From Allomuricauda sp. TY007 (GTDB taxonomy: Bacteria > Bacteroidota > Bacteroidia > Flavobacteriales > Flavobacteriaceae), in the NCBI RefSeq assembly GCF_010468565.1, contig NZ_WUEG01000009.1, forward strand, positions 29,232-93,231: a stretch of DNA of 64,000 nt. Reading direction: 5' to 3'. The translations under genes and the position numbers were made by a program. Below the pieces are notes generated by a model, which saw only the letters and a list, made by a program, of their open reading frames with translations, made no database searches and was not told the origin of the DNA. Positions 44,705 through 52,303 of the stretch are shown here, one piece after another (position 1 is the stretch's first letter; each line of letters opens with the position of its first letter).

Positions 44705-46612
44705 ATGAGTAACTACCACATCAAACATTTGGAAGAATATTTTCAAGTTTATCGCAAATCCGTAAGAAACCCCGAAGGATTTTGGGAAGAAGTAGCCGAA
44801 GAACACTTTCACTGGCGTAAAAAATGGGATTCAGTTTTGGAATGGGACTTTACCAAGCCAGAGATTAGTTGGTTCAAAGGTGCTAAGTTGAACATTACCG
44901 AAAACTGTATTGACCGCCATTTAAGAATCCGAGGTGATAAAACTGCCATACTTTTTGAACCCAATGATCCTAATGAAGAAGCAGAACATATTACATACAG
45001 CGAACTTCACGAACGCGTTTGTAAGTATGCCAATGTGCTAAAGGAAAAGGGTGTTGAAAAAGGAGACAGGGTAGTTATTTATTTGCCAATGATTCCAGAT
45101 TTGGCCATATCCGTTTTAGCTTGTGCCCGTATAGGGGCCATACACTCTGTGGTATTTGCTGGATTTTCATCAACGGCATTGGCAACCAGGATCAATGATT
45201 GTGGCGCCAAAATGGTACTAACTTCCGATGGTTCTTTTAGAGGAACCAAGGTTATCGACTTAAAGTCCATTGTGGACGAAGCTTTGGAAAACTGTCCGGA
45301 TGTAGGGACCGTACTGGTCACCAAACGTACGGGTGGTGAAGTAAGCATGAAAGAAGGTCGCGATATCTGGGTTCAGCCACTTTTGGATAAGGCATATTCG
45401 GATTGTGTTCCCGAAATTGTGGACGCCGAACATCCATTGTTCATTTTATATACCTCGGGTTCAACAGGTCGCCCCAAGGGAATGGTGCATACTACCGGGG
45501 GATATATGGTTTATACCGCATATACCTTTAAAAACGTATTCCAATACCGCGAAGAAGATGTGTATTGGTGTACTGCAGATATTGGTTGGATTACGGGACA
45601 CTCCTACATTGTGTATGGGCCATTGGCGAACGGTGCCACAACGGTAATGTTTGAAGGGGTACCATCTTATCCTGACTTTGGAAGGTTCTGGGATGTTGTG
45701 CAAAAGCACAAAGTAAACCAGTTTTATACAGCTCCTACGGCAATTAGGGCCTTGGCCAAAGAAAACTTGGACTTTGTTACCAATCACGACCTCTCCAGCT
45801 TGAAGGTTTTGGGAACCGTTGGAGAACCTATCAACGAGGAGGCATGGCACTGGTACAACGATCATGTGGGTGATAAAAAATGCCCAATTGTGGATACGTG
45901 GTGGCAAACAGAAACAGGGGGCATCTTAATTTCGCCCATACCATTTTCTACGCCCACAAAGCCTACATACGCCACTTTGCCCATGCCGGGAATTCAGCCC
46001 GCACTTATGGATGAAAATGGTGAGGAAATCAAAGGCAACCAAGTAGATGGAAGATTGTGCATCAAATACCCATGGCCTGCTATTGCAAGAACCATTTGGG
46101 GCAACCACCAAAGGTACAAGGACACGTATTTCTCTGCTTTTGAAGGAAAATATTTCACAGGGGATGGAGCTTTGAGGGATGAGGTCGGGTACTACCGAAT
46201 CACCGGTAGGGTAGATGATGTCATCATTGTCTCTGGTCATAATTTGGGTACCGCACCGATTGAAGACGCCATTAACGAGCACCCGGCCGTAGCAGAATCG
46301 GCAATTGTTGGATTCCCGCACGACATTAAAGGAAATGCATTGTACGGATACATTATTTTAAAGGAAACAGGAGAAACGCGTAATCGCGATAACCTGAAAA
46401 AAGAAATCAATCAATTGATTACCGAACACATTGGACCCATCGCCAAACTGGATAAGATTCAGTTTACAGAAGGATTGCCCAAAACACGAAGTGGTAAGAT
46501 CATGAGGAGAATCCTTAGAAAGATTGCTTCCAAAGATACCAGCAATTTGGGAGACACTTCAACCTTGTTAAACCCAGAAGTTGTAGAGAACATTATAAAG
46601 GAAAGCCTTTAA
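44705..46612 (+). CDS. acs: Acetyl-CoA synthetase (AMP-forming)
   Basis: 635 residues, usual length. The AMP-binding signature LYTSGSTGRPKGMVHTTGGY is near 250; the adenylation motifs DTWWQTETGG and YFTGDGALRDEVGYYRITGRVDDVI follow. The C-terminal PKTRSGKIMRRILRKIA carries the catalytic Lys that is regulated by acetylation in other bacteria. It converts acetate, ATP and CoA to acetyl-CoA in the cytoplasm. Flanking genes (DUF4212/SSS permease, LytS-like kinase, CBS/DUF294 protein and exonuclease) make a conserved acetate-scavenging neighbourhood. Confidence 0.98.
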   Translation: MSNYHIKHLEEYFQVYRKSVRNPEGFWEEVAEEHFHWRKKWDSVLEWDFTKPEISWFKGAKLNITENCIDRHLRIRGDKTAILFEPNDPNEEAEHITYSELHERVCKYANVLKEKGVEKGDRVVIYLPMIPDLAISVLACARIGAIHSVVFAGFSSTALATRINDCGAKMVLTSDGSFRGTKVIDLKSIVDEALENCPDVGTVLVTKRTGGEVSMKEGRDIWVQPLLDKAYSDCVPEIVDAEHPLFILYTSGSTGRPKGMVHTTGGYMVYTAYTFKNVFQYREEDVYWCTADIGWITGHSYIVYGPLANGATTVMFEGVPSYPDFGRFWDVVQKHKVNQFYTAPTAIRALAKENLDFVTNHDLSSLKVLGTVGEPINEEAWHWYNDHVGDKKCPIVDTWWQTETGGILISPIPFSTPTKPTYATLPMPGIQPALMDENGEEIKGNQVDGRLCIKYPWPAIARTIWGNHQRYKDTYFSAFEGKYFTGDGALRDEVGYYRITGRVDDVIIVSGHNLGTAPIEDAINEHPAVAESAIVGFPHDIKGNALYGYIILKETGETRNRDNLKKEINQLITEHIGPIAKLDKIQFTEGLPKTRSGKIMRRILRKIASKDTSNLGDTSTLLNPEVVENIIKESL

Positions 46613-46633
46613 ATAGTTCAGCTTTATTAAAAA

Positions 46634-46675
46634 AAAGGGTCTTCTTATTTTTTAAGGAGATCCTTTATTTTTTTG
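46634..46675. terminator. Hairpin between convergent acs and exonuclease genes
   Basis: AAAGGGTCT (46634-46642) pairs with AGATCCTTT (46658-46666) with one G-U pair, followed by a T-rich tract to 46675; the A-rich left flank serves the other strand. It overlaps the last codons of the exonuclease gene. Confidence 0.6.
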
Positions 46676-47298
46676 GGTTTCAATTTTTCAATGATTCTTA
46701 AAAAAGCAATAGCAGTGATAAAGGCATCGCCCAAGGCCGTATGCCTATCCTTTCGGGAAATACTGAACTTTTTGGCCAAATCGTCCAAGGAGTATCTTTC
46801 TTTTTTTTGAACTACGGTAGATACCAACAATGTTCTAATGTAGAGTGATTCGGTATCCAAAGTTTTGTTTTTGAGCTTGGGCAGCCCATTTCTTTTTAAC
46901 GCGGCATTGATCATGTTCACATCAAACATTACATGGTGCCCCACAAGCACATGGCTTTTGGCGTACACCAAAAATTGTTTCAAGGCTTCAAGCTCGGAGA
47001 TGCTATCCCGTTTACTTTTCTTTAGAATTCCATGGATTTCTGCACTATCCGAATCATAGTGGTCCTGCTGAATGTACACTTCAAAACTATCCTTCACCAC
47101 AATATTGTTGTCCAATAGTTTTAGTGCCCCAATGCAAAGCATACGGTCTTTGGTCAAGCTAAAGCCTGTTGTTTCCGTATCCAGCACCACAAAAGTATTT
47201 GCATGGATGTCATCTGGAAGCTTTTCTTTGAAATGCTCCTCGTACTCCCACCAAAAATCGGGAAGTTCCAAAGGTTTCTTTTTAGAAAAGGGCCACAT
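46645..47298 (-). CDS. 3'-5' exonuclease of the DnaQ/PolC type
   Basis: 217 residues. DEDDh motifs: Exo I VLDTETTGF (about 38-46), Exo II HVMFDVNMINAAL (about 115) and Exo III with DRHTALGDAFITAIAF (about 180). It is a stand-alone epsilon-like exonuclease, not the replicative epsilon. The ATG overlaps the stop of the upstream DUF294 gene (TGATG), so both proteins are made together. This exonuclease-DUF294 pair recurs beside acetate genes in several phyla, but its role there is not understood. Confidence 0.93.
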   Translation of the reverse strand: MWPFSKKKPLELPDFWWEYEEHFKEKLPDDIHANTFVVLDTETTGFSLTKDRMLCIGALKLLDNNIVVKDSFEVYIQQDHYDSDSAEIHGILKKSKRDSISELEALKQFLVYAKSHVLVGHHVMFDVNMINAALKRNGLPKLKNKTLDTESLYIRTLLVSTVVQKKERYSLDDLAKKFSISRKDRHTALGDAFITAIAFLRIIEKLKPKKIKDLLKK

Positions 47299-49217
47299 CA
47301 GCGCAACATATTTTTTACCTGGAACCTTACCTCGATCAACGATTGGATTTCTTTAACGGTTTTAAAGGTTCGTTTTAGTTTGATTTTCTCCTCCTTGTTC
47401 AATTTGTCCAACGCGATATACCGACCCGAATCGTTGTGCAGCAAGCCCTGTCTTGTCCTAAATTTGAGCAACGCTTTGCTGGCGTAGGAACAAGCTAGGT
47501 AAAGCTCTTTGTTGTTCGGTTCCAGTTCGGCCAGTTTTTCGTAGCGTTCGGCTGTATTGTTTATGGATTTGATGGAATGTGACAATATAAGTACCCGAGC
47601 GGCATCGATAATGGGCATAAGGGCGCGTAACTTTAAATCGAAGAAATCCTTATGTTCCCCATCTTGTTCCACCAAAAAATCCCTAAAAAAACCTGATGGC
47701 GAAGGGTTTTGTAAAGCACCGCTGGCCAAATGGGTGAAAAATTGCGGATAGTGGTTGGCTTGATCAAAAATACTTAGGGAAAGCTCATCTGCCAGAGCCT
47801 TCTCCCCATAGGTTACATTGTAATCAAAAAAGATGGAGGATAAGAGTATCTCGTCTGGTCCAGGATTATGGATCCAATGTGCTGTTACTTGTTTCCACTC
47901 GCTCAAGCTATGGCACCAAGAGCGGTTCGAAGCCATCATATCCGCTGGGCAATATTCAAAACCGATGGTGTTCAACCCTTTGGAAATGCGTTCACCTAGT
48001 TTTAAAAAATAGCTTCGTGTCGTTTCCAATTGCTCTTCAGGAACATCTTCAAAAATAATGGCATTGTCTTGGTCCGTATTCAAAAGTTGTTCCCCACGTC
48101 CTTGACTGCCCATACTAAGCCACGTAAATTTTACAGGAGGTTCTTCTTCCATTTTGGACAATGCGATTTGTATGACCTGTTTGGTAGAGGCATCATTTAG
48201 TTCTGAAATGATTTTGGATACCAATCCCAAAGGGATATTCTGGTCCAAATACCCTTGCAACAAGTTCATGATGCCATGGCGAATACCCCGAAGTCTTTTG
48301 GCACTGGTTGCTCTTTTAATGGCTCGCATCAGTACAGCAGGATTGTTTCCGACGGCTACCATAATATCATGTTTGGATAAAATCCCGACCGATTTTGTAT
48401 CCGTAGTCCCATCTTCCGTAAGCACCAAGTGGCTGATATTGCTCTTCATCATGGCCATTTGCGATTGTGCCAATGTAAGCCCTTTTGGATAGGTGATAAT
48501 GGGGGAGGACATGATTTTTTTCGCCGAAGCGGTGATGGGAAAGAGTCCCGTGGCTACTTTTTTACGAATGTCCTTATCGGTTATGATACCAACGGGCAGG
48601 TTATCCTTTTCCACCAAAATACTGCTCACGTTGTGCTTGGTCATTTTGTTGGCAATGGTCTTTATTTTCGTGCCTTTTTTGCAGGTGATAAGGTCCGTGG
48701 AATATTTTATGGGCTGTAGATCCAATATTTTATCACTGGAGTATTGATTGGAATCGCTACTGGCACCATACAATTTTCCACGATGTTTAATAGAGTAGGG
48801 GTTGCCTGTATTGGAAGCAAAGCTTTCGATCAAAAAATTTCCGATACGCTTGTTTTCGAGTGCCAAGGGCTTAAAGTCCTTGATGGGAATGGCGTAGAGA
48901 ATGGTTTCCTCATAAGCTTTTGCCTCCAATTTGTAGCTTTCGTTGGCCAAAAGGGGGCGAAGTCCAAAAACATCACCTTCGTCACATATATCCAAAATTT
49001 GACTGGACCCAGCTTTGGACAAGGCCACAGCACCTTTGTTTACCACATAAAAATAGGCGTGCGGACTTTCGCTCTGCGAAAAAACCAAGGTATTGGTTTC
49101 CTTGTGGACAATCACCACTTCTATGGACAACTGTTCCAACTGCTTCACCTCCATAGCGTTGAAGGGAGGGTAGTTTTTTAGAAAGTCGGCAATGCGCTCG
49201 GAGATGGTGTTTTTCAT
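47298..49217 (-). CDS. cNMP-binding / CBS / DUF294 nucleotidyltransferase-like protein
   Basis: 639 residues, cytoplasmic. Order of domains: cyclic-nucleotide-binding-like sandwich (about 20-135, GAVALSKAGSSQILDICDEGDVFG); a CBS pair (about 165-295, SSILVEKDNLPVGIITDKDIRKKV and LVLTEDGTTDTKSVGILSKHDI); a DUF294 GlnD-like nucleotidyltransferase domain (about 345-460) with GSQGRGEQLLNTDQDNAI carrying the Asp pair; and a helical DUF294 C-terminal domain. It probably senses adenylate or cyclic nucleotides and modifies a partner. It is translationally coupled to the exonuclease and neighbours acs and the acetate permease. Confidence 0.92.
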   Translation of the reverse strand: MKNTISERIADFLKNYPPFNAMEVKQLEQLSIEVVIVHKETNTLVFSQSESPHAYFYVVNKGAVALSKAGSSQILDICDEGDVFGLRPLLANESYKLEAKAYEETILYAIPIKDFKPLALENKRIGNFLIESFASNTGNPYSIKHRGKLYGASSDSNQYSSDKILDLQPIKYSTDLITCKKGTKIKTIANKMTKHNVSSILVEKDNLPVGIITDKDIRKKVATGLFPITASAKKIMSSPIITYPKGLTLAQSQMAMMKSNISHLVLTEDGTTDTKSVGILSKHDIMVAVGNNPAVLMRAIKRATSAKRLRGIRHGIMNLLQGYLDQNIPLGLVSKIISELNDASTKQVIQIALSKMEEEPPVKFTWLSMGSQGRGEQLLNTDQDNAIIFEDVPEEQLETTRSYFLKLGERISKGLNTIGFEYCPADMMASNRSWCHSLSEWKQVTAHWIHNPGPDEILLSSIFFDYNVTYGEKALADELSLSIFDQANHYPQFFTHLASGALQNPSPSGFFRDFLVEQDGEHKDFFDLKLRALMPIIDAARVLILSHSIKSINNTAERYEKLAELEPNNKELYLACSYASKALLKFRTRQGLLHNDSGRYIALDKLNKEEKIKLKRTFKTVKEIQSLIEVRFQVKNMLR

Positions 49218-49297
49218 GGTAGGCTTAAATTAAGGGAAATCGGAACAATTACACTGTCCTGAATAAAATAAAACTGGTTGCTCCAATACCTTTATTT

Positions 49298-49402
49298 TCA
49301 ATCGCTAGCCTTGTTGTAAGCCCGTATCATAAGTATGGCCCAAATGGCAACGAGTACAATAACAACAATGGAAAACCATAAAACGATATCATTTGCTGTC
49401 AT
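49298..49402 (-). CDS. Tiny membrane protein (34 residues)
   Basis: ATG 49402 to TGA 49298. It encodes one hydrophobic helix (VLWFSIVVIVLVAIWAILMI) with a charged C-terminal tail (RAYNKASD). It overlaps the last 14 bases of the 62-residue gene upstream, a coupling that supports translation. It is followed by the DUF294 gene 80 bases on. Small single-span proteins accompany SSS permeases and acetate genes in other bacteria, so an accessory role is possible, but I do not recognise a family. Confidence 0.5.
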   Translation of the reverse strand: MTANDIVLWFSIVVIVLVAIWAILMIRAYNKASD

Positions 49403-49577
49403 TGTCCACAAGCTTTAAGTAAATCATGACCCCTAAAAGGGTCGGTGCCCAAAGGCCAACAAATAGGCCATGTTCGGGATTTCCACTAAGGAACAAGTAT
49501 TCTGCTACAAAAATGATCAATGCGCATAAAATCAGCATCAACAGATTGGCCGTTCCTAACTTTTTGAAGTAATTCAT
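49389..49577 (-). CDS. Small membrane protein (62 residues), unknown function
   Basis: Begins NYFKKLGTANLLMLILC and has two spans (about 10-28 and 35-55) joined by the loop LSGNPEHGLF. No family is recognised. It is the first gene of a leftward run (62-residue protein, 34-residue protein, DUF294 protein, exonuclease) and so is likely part of the acetate-associated cluster. Codon use matches its neighbours. Confidence 0.6.
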   Translation of the reverse strand: MNYFKKLGTANLLMLILCALIIFVAEYLFLSGNPEHGLFVGLWAPTLLGVMIYLKLVDNDSK

Positions 49578-49623
49578 TACAAGGTTGGTTTAAATGCATG
49601 AAGTTAGGAAAAAAAGAGTATTG

Positions 49624-49667
49624 GAAAAAAAGAAAGTCATCCAACTGAAATACAGTTAAATGACTTT
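49624..49667 (-). terminator. Terminator of the tRNA gene
   Basis: On the complementary strand AAAGTCAT (49667-49660) pairs with ATGACTTT (49640-49633) and, inside, AACTG pairs with CAGTT, giving one stem with small internal bulges. A seven-T tract follows at 49630-49624. It lies 9 bases after the tRNA 3' end. Confidence 0.75.
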
Positions 49668-49675
49668 GAAATTTG

Positions 49676-49749
49676 TAGCGAGAGGGGGACTTGAACCCCC
49701 GGCCTCCGGGTTATGAATCCGACGCTCTAACCAGCTGAGCTACCTCGCC
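49676..49749 (-). tRNA. tRNA with CAU anticodon, probably elongator tRNA-Met
   Basis: 74 nt forming a full cloverleaf: acceptor GGCGAGG pairing with TCTCGCT, D arm with AGCTCAGCTGGTTAGAGC, anticodon CAT (49715-49713) in loop TTCATAA, and T arm GGGGGTTCAAGTCCCCC. The discriminator base is A and CCA is not encoded. The CAU anticodon could also belong to an Ile tRNA modified to lysidine; the closing pairs favour elongator Met but do not prove it. Confidence 0.93.
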
Positions 49750-49769
49750 ATGGTTTTGCTAAGCGGGTG

Positions 49770-49800
49770 CAAATATATGTTTAAATTTTCGCTGAATCAA
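49770..49800 (-). promoter_or_regulatory. Sigma-A promoter of the tRNA gene (TTG-N20-TAnnTTTG)
   Basis: On the complementary strand TTG (49800-49798) and TATATTTG (49777-49770) are separated by 20 bases, a textbook Bacteroidota promoter. Transcription would start about 10 bases before the mature tRNA 5' end. Confidence 0.8.
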
Positions 49801-49888
49801 AATTCAGGATTAATTTATTATTTGACATTTATTTTTATATCTTCCCAAACTATACTAAAGTTGAAAAAACGATTTAAAGAACACGACA

Positions 49889-50272
49889 ATGAGTGATAAG
49901 GTTAAATTTGAACTGGAGTTTGTGATCCAGGCTTCACCTCAGTTGCTTTACCAATATATTTCCACACCCTCGGGACTATCTGAATGGTATGCCGACAATG
50001 TTAATTCCCGTGGGGAAATATTCACATTTATTTGGGATGGTGCAGAAGAGAGAGCAAAAATGCTCAAGCGTAAGAGTGAGGAATTTGTAAAATTGGCATG
50101 GGAAGAAAGTGAAGATGATTCCTATTTTGAAATGCGCATTATAGTTGACGAAATAACTAAAGATGTATCTCTTTTTATAACAGATTTTGCAGAGGAAGAC
50201 GAAGTAGATGAATCTAAAATGCTGTGGGAAAACCAAGTATCCGACCTTAAACAGGTTCTTGGCTCTACCTAG
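49889..50272 (+). CDS. START/AHSA1-like domain protein
   Basis: 127 residues, the usual length of a helix-grip SRPBCC protein. VKFELEFVIQASPQLLYQYISTPSGLSEWYADNV is the first strand-helix element and identifies the family; FTFIWDGAEERAKML and the long C-terminal helix follow. These proteins bind hydrophobic ligands, but this short, acidic flavobacterial form is uncharacterised. It is followed by a terminator that sits directly against the next start codon. Confidence 0.88.
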   Translation: MSDKVKFELEFVIQASPQLLYQYISTPSGLSEWYADNVNSRGEIFTFIWDGAEERAKMLKRKSEEFVKLAWEESEDDSYFEMRIIVDEITKDVSLFITDFAEEDEVDESKMLWENQVSDLKQVLGST

Positions 50273-50292
50273 TCCGATTCTCAACTAAACCG

Positions 50293-50300
50293 TATATTTG
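50293..50300 (+). promoter_or_regulatory. TAnnTTTG -7 box before the class IV aminotransferase gene
   Basis: TATATTTG lies 27 bases before the start codon at 50327. Transcription would start within the hairpin at 50301-50320. No TTG is present at the canonical spacing. Confidence 0.45.
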
Positions 50301-50326
50301 GTCCCGATAAAAATCGGGACTTTTTT
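50301..50326 (+). terminator. Terminator hairpin abutting the aminotransferase start codon
   Basis: GTCCCGAT (50301-50308) and ATCGGGAC (50313-50320) form a perfect stem with loop AAAA, followed by six T residues to 50326. It terminates the START-like gene; the next ATG begins at 50327, leaving no room for a ribosome-binding site. Confidence 0.85.
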
Positions 50327-51172
50327 ATGGTCAATTGTAACGGAGCACTTTTAGCGGAAGACAAGGCAATTTTTACGCATAATAATAGAGCCCTCAAATA
50401 TGGCGACGCCCTTTTTGAAACGGTTCGGTATGTGAACGGAACCCTCTTTTTTTGGGAAGATCATTACTTTAGGTTAATGGCCTCTATGCGTATTCTGCGA
50501 ATGGAAATTCCCATGGAATTTACCATGGAGTTTTTGGAGGAGGAAATTAAAAATACCATTAAAGCCAACGGACAAGAAAATGGTTCGGTTCGTGTTCGCT
50601 TAACGGTTTTTAGAAACGAGGGAGGCTTGTACACCCCAAGCACCAACAATGTTTCCTACCTTATTGAGACAAGCCCTATGGAGTCCCCTTTTTACATTAT
50701 TGAAGAGGGTGACTACGAGGTTGAATTGTTCAAGGATTATTATGTAAACAAGGACATGTTGTCCAATCTAAAATCCACCAACAAAATTTTGAATGTAGTG
50801 GCGGGAGTTTATGCCCAAGAAAATGGGTATGCCAACTGTTTATTGGTGAATACCGACAAAAAGGTGGTCGAGGCCATAAATGGAAACCTTTTTTTTGTGA
50901 AGGGCAATGAGGTAAAAACCCCGCCTTTGAGCGATGGTTGTTTGGATGGCATTATTCGAAAAAACCTTATGAAAATTATTGCGGGTTCCGAGGAACTTGA
51001 TTTGGTGGAAGCATCCATTTCCCCTTTCGAACTTCAAAAAGTGGATGAACTGTTTATTACCAATTCTATTGTGGGCATACAACCCGTCAGCAAATACAGG
51101 AAAAAGAAATTTGATACCAAAGTGGCCAAGAGTTTGGTAGGAAAGTTAAATGCCAAAGCTCGGATAGGATAG
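50327..51172 (+). CDS. Aminotransferase class IV (PLP fold type IV)
   Basis: 281 residues. Fold-type IV markers are present: FTHNNRALKYGDALFETVRY near the start, STNKILNVVAGVYAQENGYANCLLVN with the PLP-binding Lys (about 155), VEAINGNLFFVKGNEVKTPPLSDGCLDGI, and ELFITNSIVGIQPV. Members are branched-chain aminotransferases, D-amino-acid transaminases or aminodeoxychorismate lyases (PabC); the length and sequence do not decide, though PabC-like is plausible. The start is fixed by the family N-terminus (VNCNGALL) even though it touches a terminator. It converges on the YqgE gene with one base between stops. Confidence 0.9.
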   Translation: MVNCNGALLAEDKAIFTHNNRALKYGDALFETVRYVNGTLFFWEDHYFRLMASMRILRMEIPMEFTMEFLEEEIKNTIKANGQENGSVRVRLTVFRNEGGLYTPSTNNVSYLIETSPMESPFYIIEEGDYEVELFKDYYVNKDMLSNLKSTNKILNVVAGVYAQENGYANCLLVNTDKKVVEAINGNLFFVKGNEVKTPPLSDGCLDGIIRKNLMKIIAGSEELDLVEASISPFELQKVDELFITNSIVGIQPVSKYRKKKFDTKVAKSLVGKLNAKARIG

Positions 51173-51173
51173 T

Positions 51174-51734
51174 TTAGTTGAGCGAGGGGTTTTCGGGAGC
51201 ATTGGACCACAACAAATAGTCTCCGCCCAATTCTACCATTTTTTCTTTCCAAAATGCATAGGCAGATTTTTCCAGAATATTGCTTTCGTACTCATTTGGG
51301 AGCACTACCCACGATTTGGAAGAAAGTTCTTGGTCCAATTGACTGGTGCCCCAGCCAGAATACCCCAAGAAAAATCGGATATCCTGTTCGGTGATGGTTC
51401 CACTATTGATGAGTTCTACGGTCATTTCAAAATTACCGCCCCAAAAAATACCATCAGAAATCTCAATACTGTTTTCAATAAGTTCTGGCACTTTATGGAT
51501 AAAGTATAGGTTGTCCTGCTCTACTGGCCCGCCATTAAATACTTGAAAAGGGATTGTAATATCAGAAATAAGGTCGCAAATGGTATAGTCCAAAGGTTTG
51601 TTCAAAATAAAGCCTACCGAGCCTTCGTTGTTGTGCTCAGCGATAAGTACTACCGACCTATTGAAAGAAATATCACCCGTAAGTGACGGTTCTGCAACAA
51701 GTAAATTCCCTTTTTTAGGCTTTTGACTTACCAT
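51174..51734 (-). CDS. YqgE/AlgH family protein
   Basis: 186 residues. The opening KPKKGNLLVAEPSLTGDISFNRSVVLIAEHNNEGSVGFILNKPLD is the family signature, with FNGGPVEQDNLYFIHKVPEL and GYSGWGTSQLDQEL further on. It is a conserved cytoplasmic protein of unknown biochemical role. It stands alone, leftward, between the aminotransferase and the HU gene. Confidence 0.95.
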   Translation of the reverse strand: MVSQKPKKGNLLVAEPSLTGDISFNRSVVLIAEHNNEGSVGFILNKPLDYTICDLISDITIPFQVFNGGPVEQDNLYFIHKVPELIENSIEISDGIFWGGNFEMTVELINSGTITEQDIRFFLGYSGWGTSQLDQELSSKSWVVLPNEYESNILEKSAYAFWKEKMVELGGDYLLWSNAPENPSLN

Positions 51735-51804
51735 TTACATTTTTTCTTGTACTTAAATTTAACATATTATTCTACATATGCAAAAAACACAACGCATATA
51801 AACT

Positions 51805-51832
51805 AAAAAAGCACCCCGAAAAGGAGTGCTTT
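51805..51832 (-). terminator. Intrinsic terminator of the HU gene
   Basis: On the complementary strand AAAGCACTCC and GGGGTGCTTT pair with one mismatch and end in a six-T tract (51810-51805). It lies 23 bases downstream of the HU stop. Confidence 0.8.
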
Positions 51833-51854
51833 CGTATATTAAATAAATAATTGA

Positions 51855-52127
51855 TTAGTTTACTGCACCGCTCAATTCAGCACCTGCTTTGAACTTTACA
51901 ACGTTCTTAGCGGCAATCTTAATTGTAGCTCCAGTTTGTGGATTTCTACCTTCTCTAGCGCTTCTTTTGGAAACTGACCAAGAACCAAAACCTACCAAGG
52001 AAACTCTGTCTCCTTTTTTAAGCGTTCCTTCTACATTTCCCAAGAAAGATTCCAATGCTTTTTTTGCTGCTGCCTTAGTGATGCCAGCATCAGCTGCCAT
52101 AGCATCGATTAATTCTGTTTTGTTCAT
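51855..52127 (-). CDS. HU family DNA-binding protein
   Basis: 90 residues, exactly family length. NKTELIDAMAADAGITKAAAKKALESF is the dimerisation helix pair; VSLVGFGSWSVSKRSAREGRNPQTGATIKI contains the beta arm with the DNA-contacting RNPQTG motif. It is an abundant nucleoid-associated dimer that bends DNA. It has its own sigma-A promoter and terminator, so it is monocistronic. Confidence 0.98.
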   Translation of the reverse strand: MNKTELIDAMAADAGITKAAAKKALESFLGNVEGTLKKGDRVSLVGFGSWSVSKRSAREGRNPQTGATIKIAAKNVVKFKAGAELSGAVN

Positions 52128-52171
52128 AATGGAATTAAATTAATTGTTGTTAATATAATTTTAATGCTGAA

Positions 52172-52201
52172 CAAATTTATATGGATTTGCCAGTCACGCA
52201 A
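52172..52201 (-). promoter_or_regulatory. Sigma-A promoter of the HU gene (TTG-N19-TAnnTTTG)
   Basis: On the complementary strand TTG (52201-52199) and TAAATTTG (52179-52172) are 19 bases apart, matching the Bacteroidota consensus. The leader to the HU start would be about 40 nt. Confidence 0.75.
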
Positions 52202-52303
52202 GTAAAACCAAGGGAAATAGGGGTTTTTGTTGATAACTTGAAACGTTTGTTGATAAAGTCGGAAAAAAATGACAACTTTTCCCAGCCCAATTGTAGCAAG
52301 GCT

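Noticed and set aside
49676..49749. tRNA-Ile with lysidine-modified CAU as the identity of the tRNA gene
   Set aside because: The cloverleaf and closing pairs fit elongator Met better; the alternative cannot be fully excluded without comparing all CAU tRNAs of the genome.
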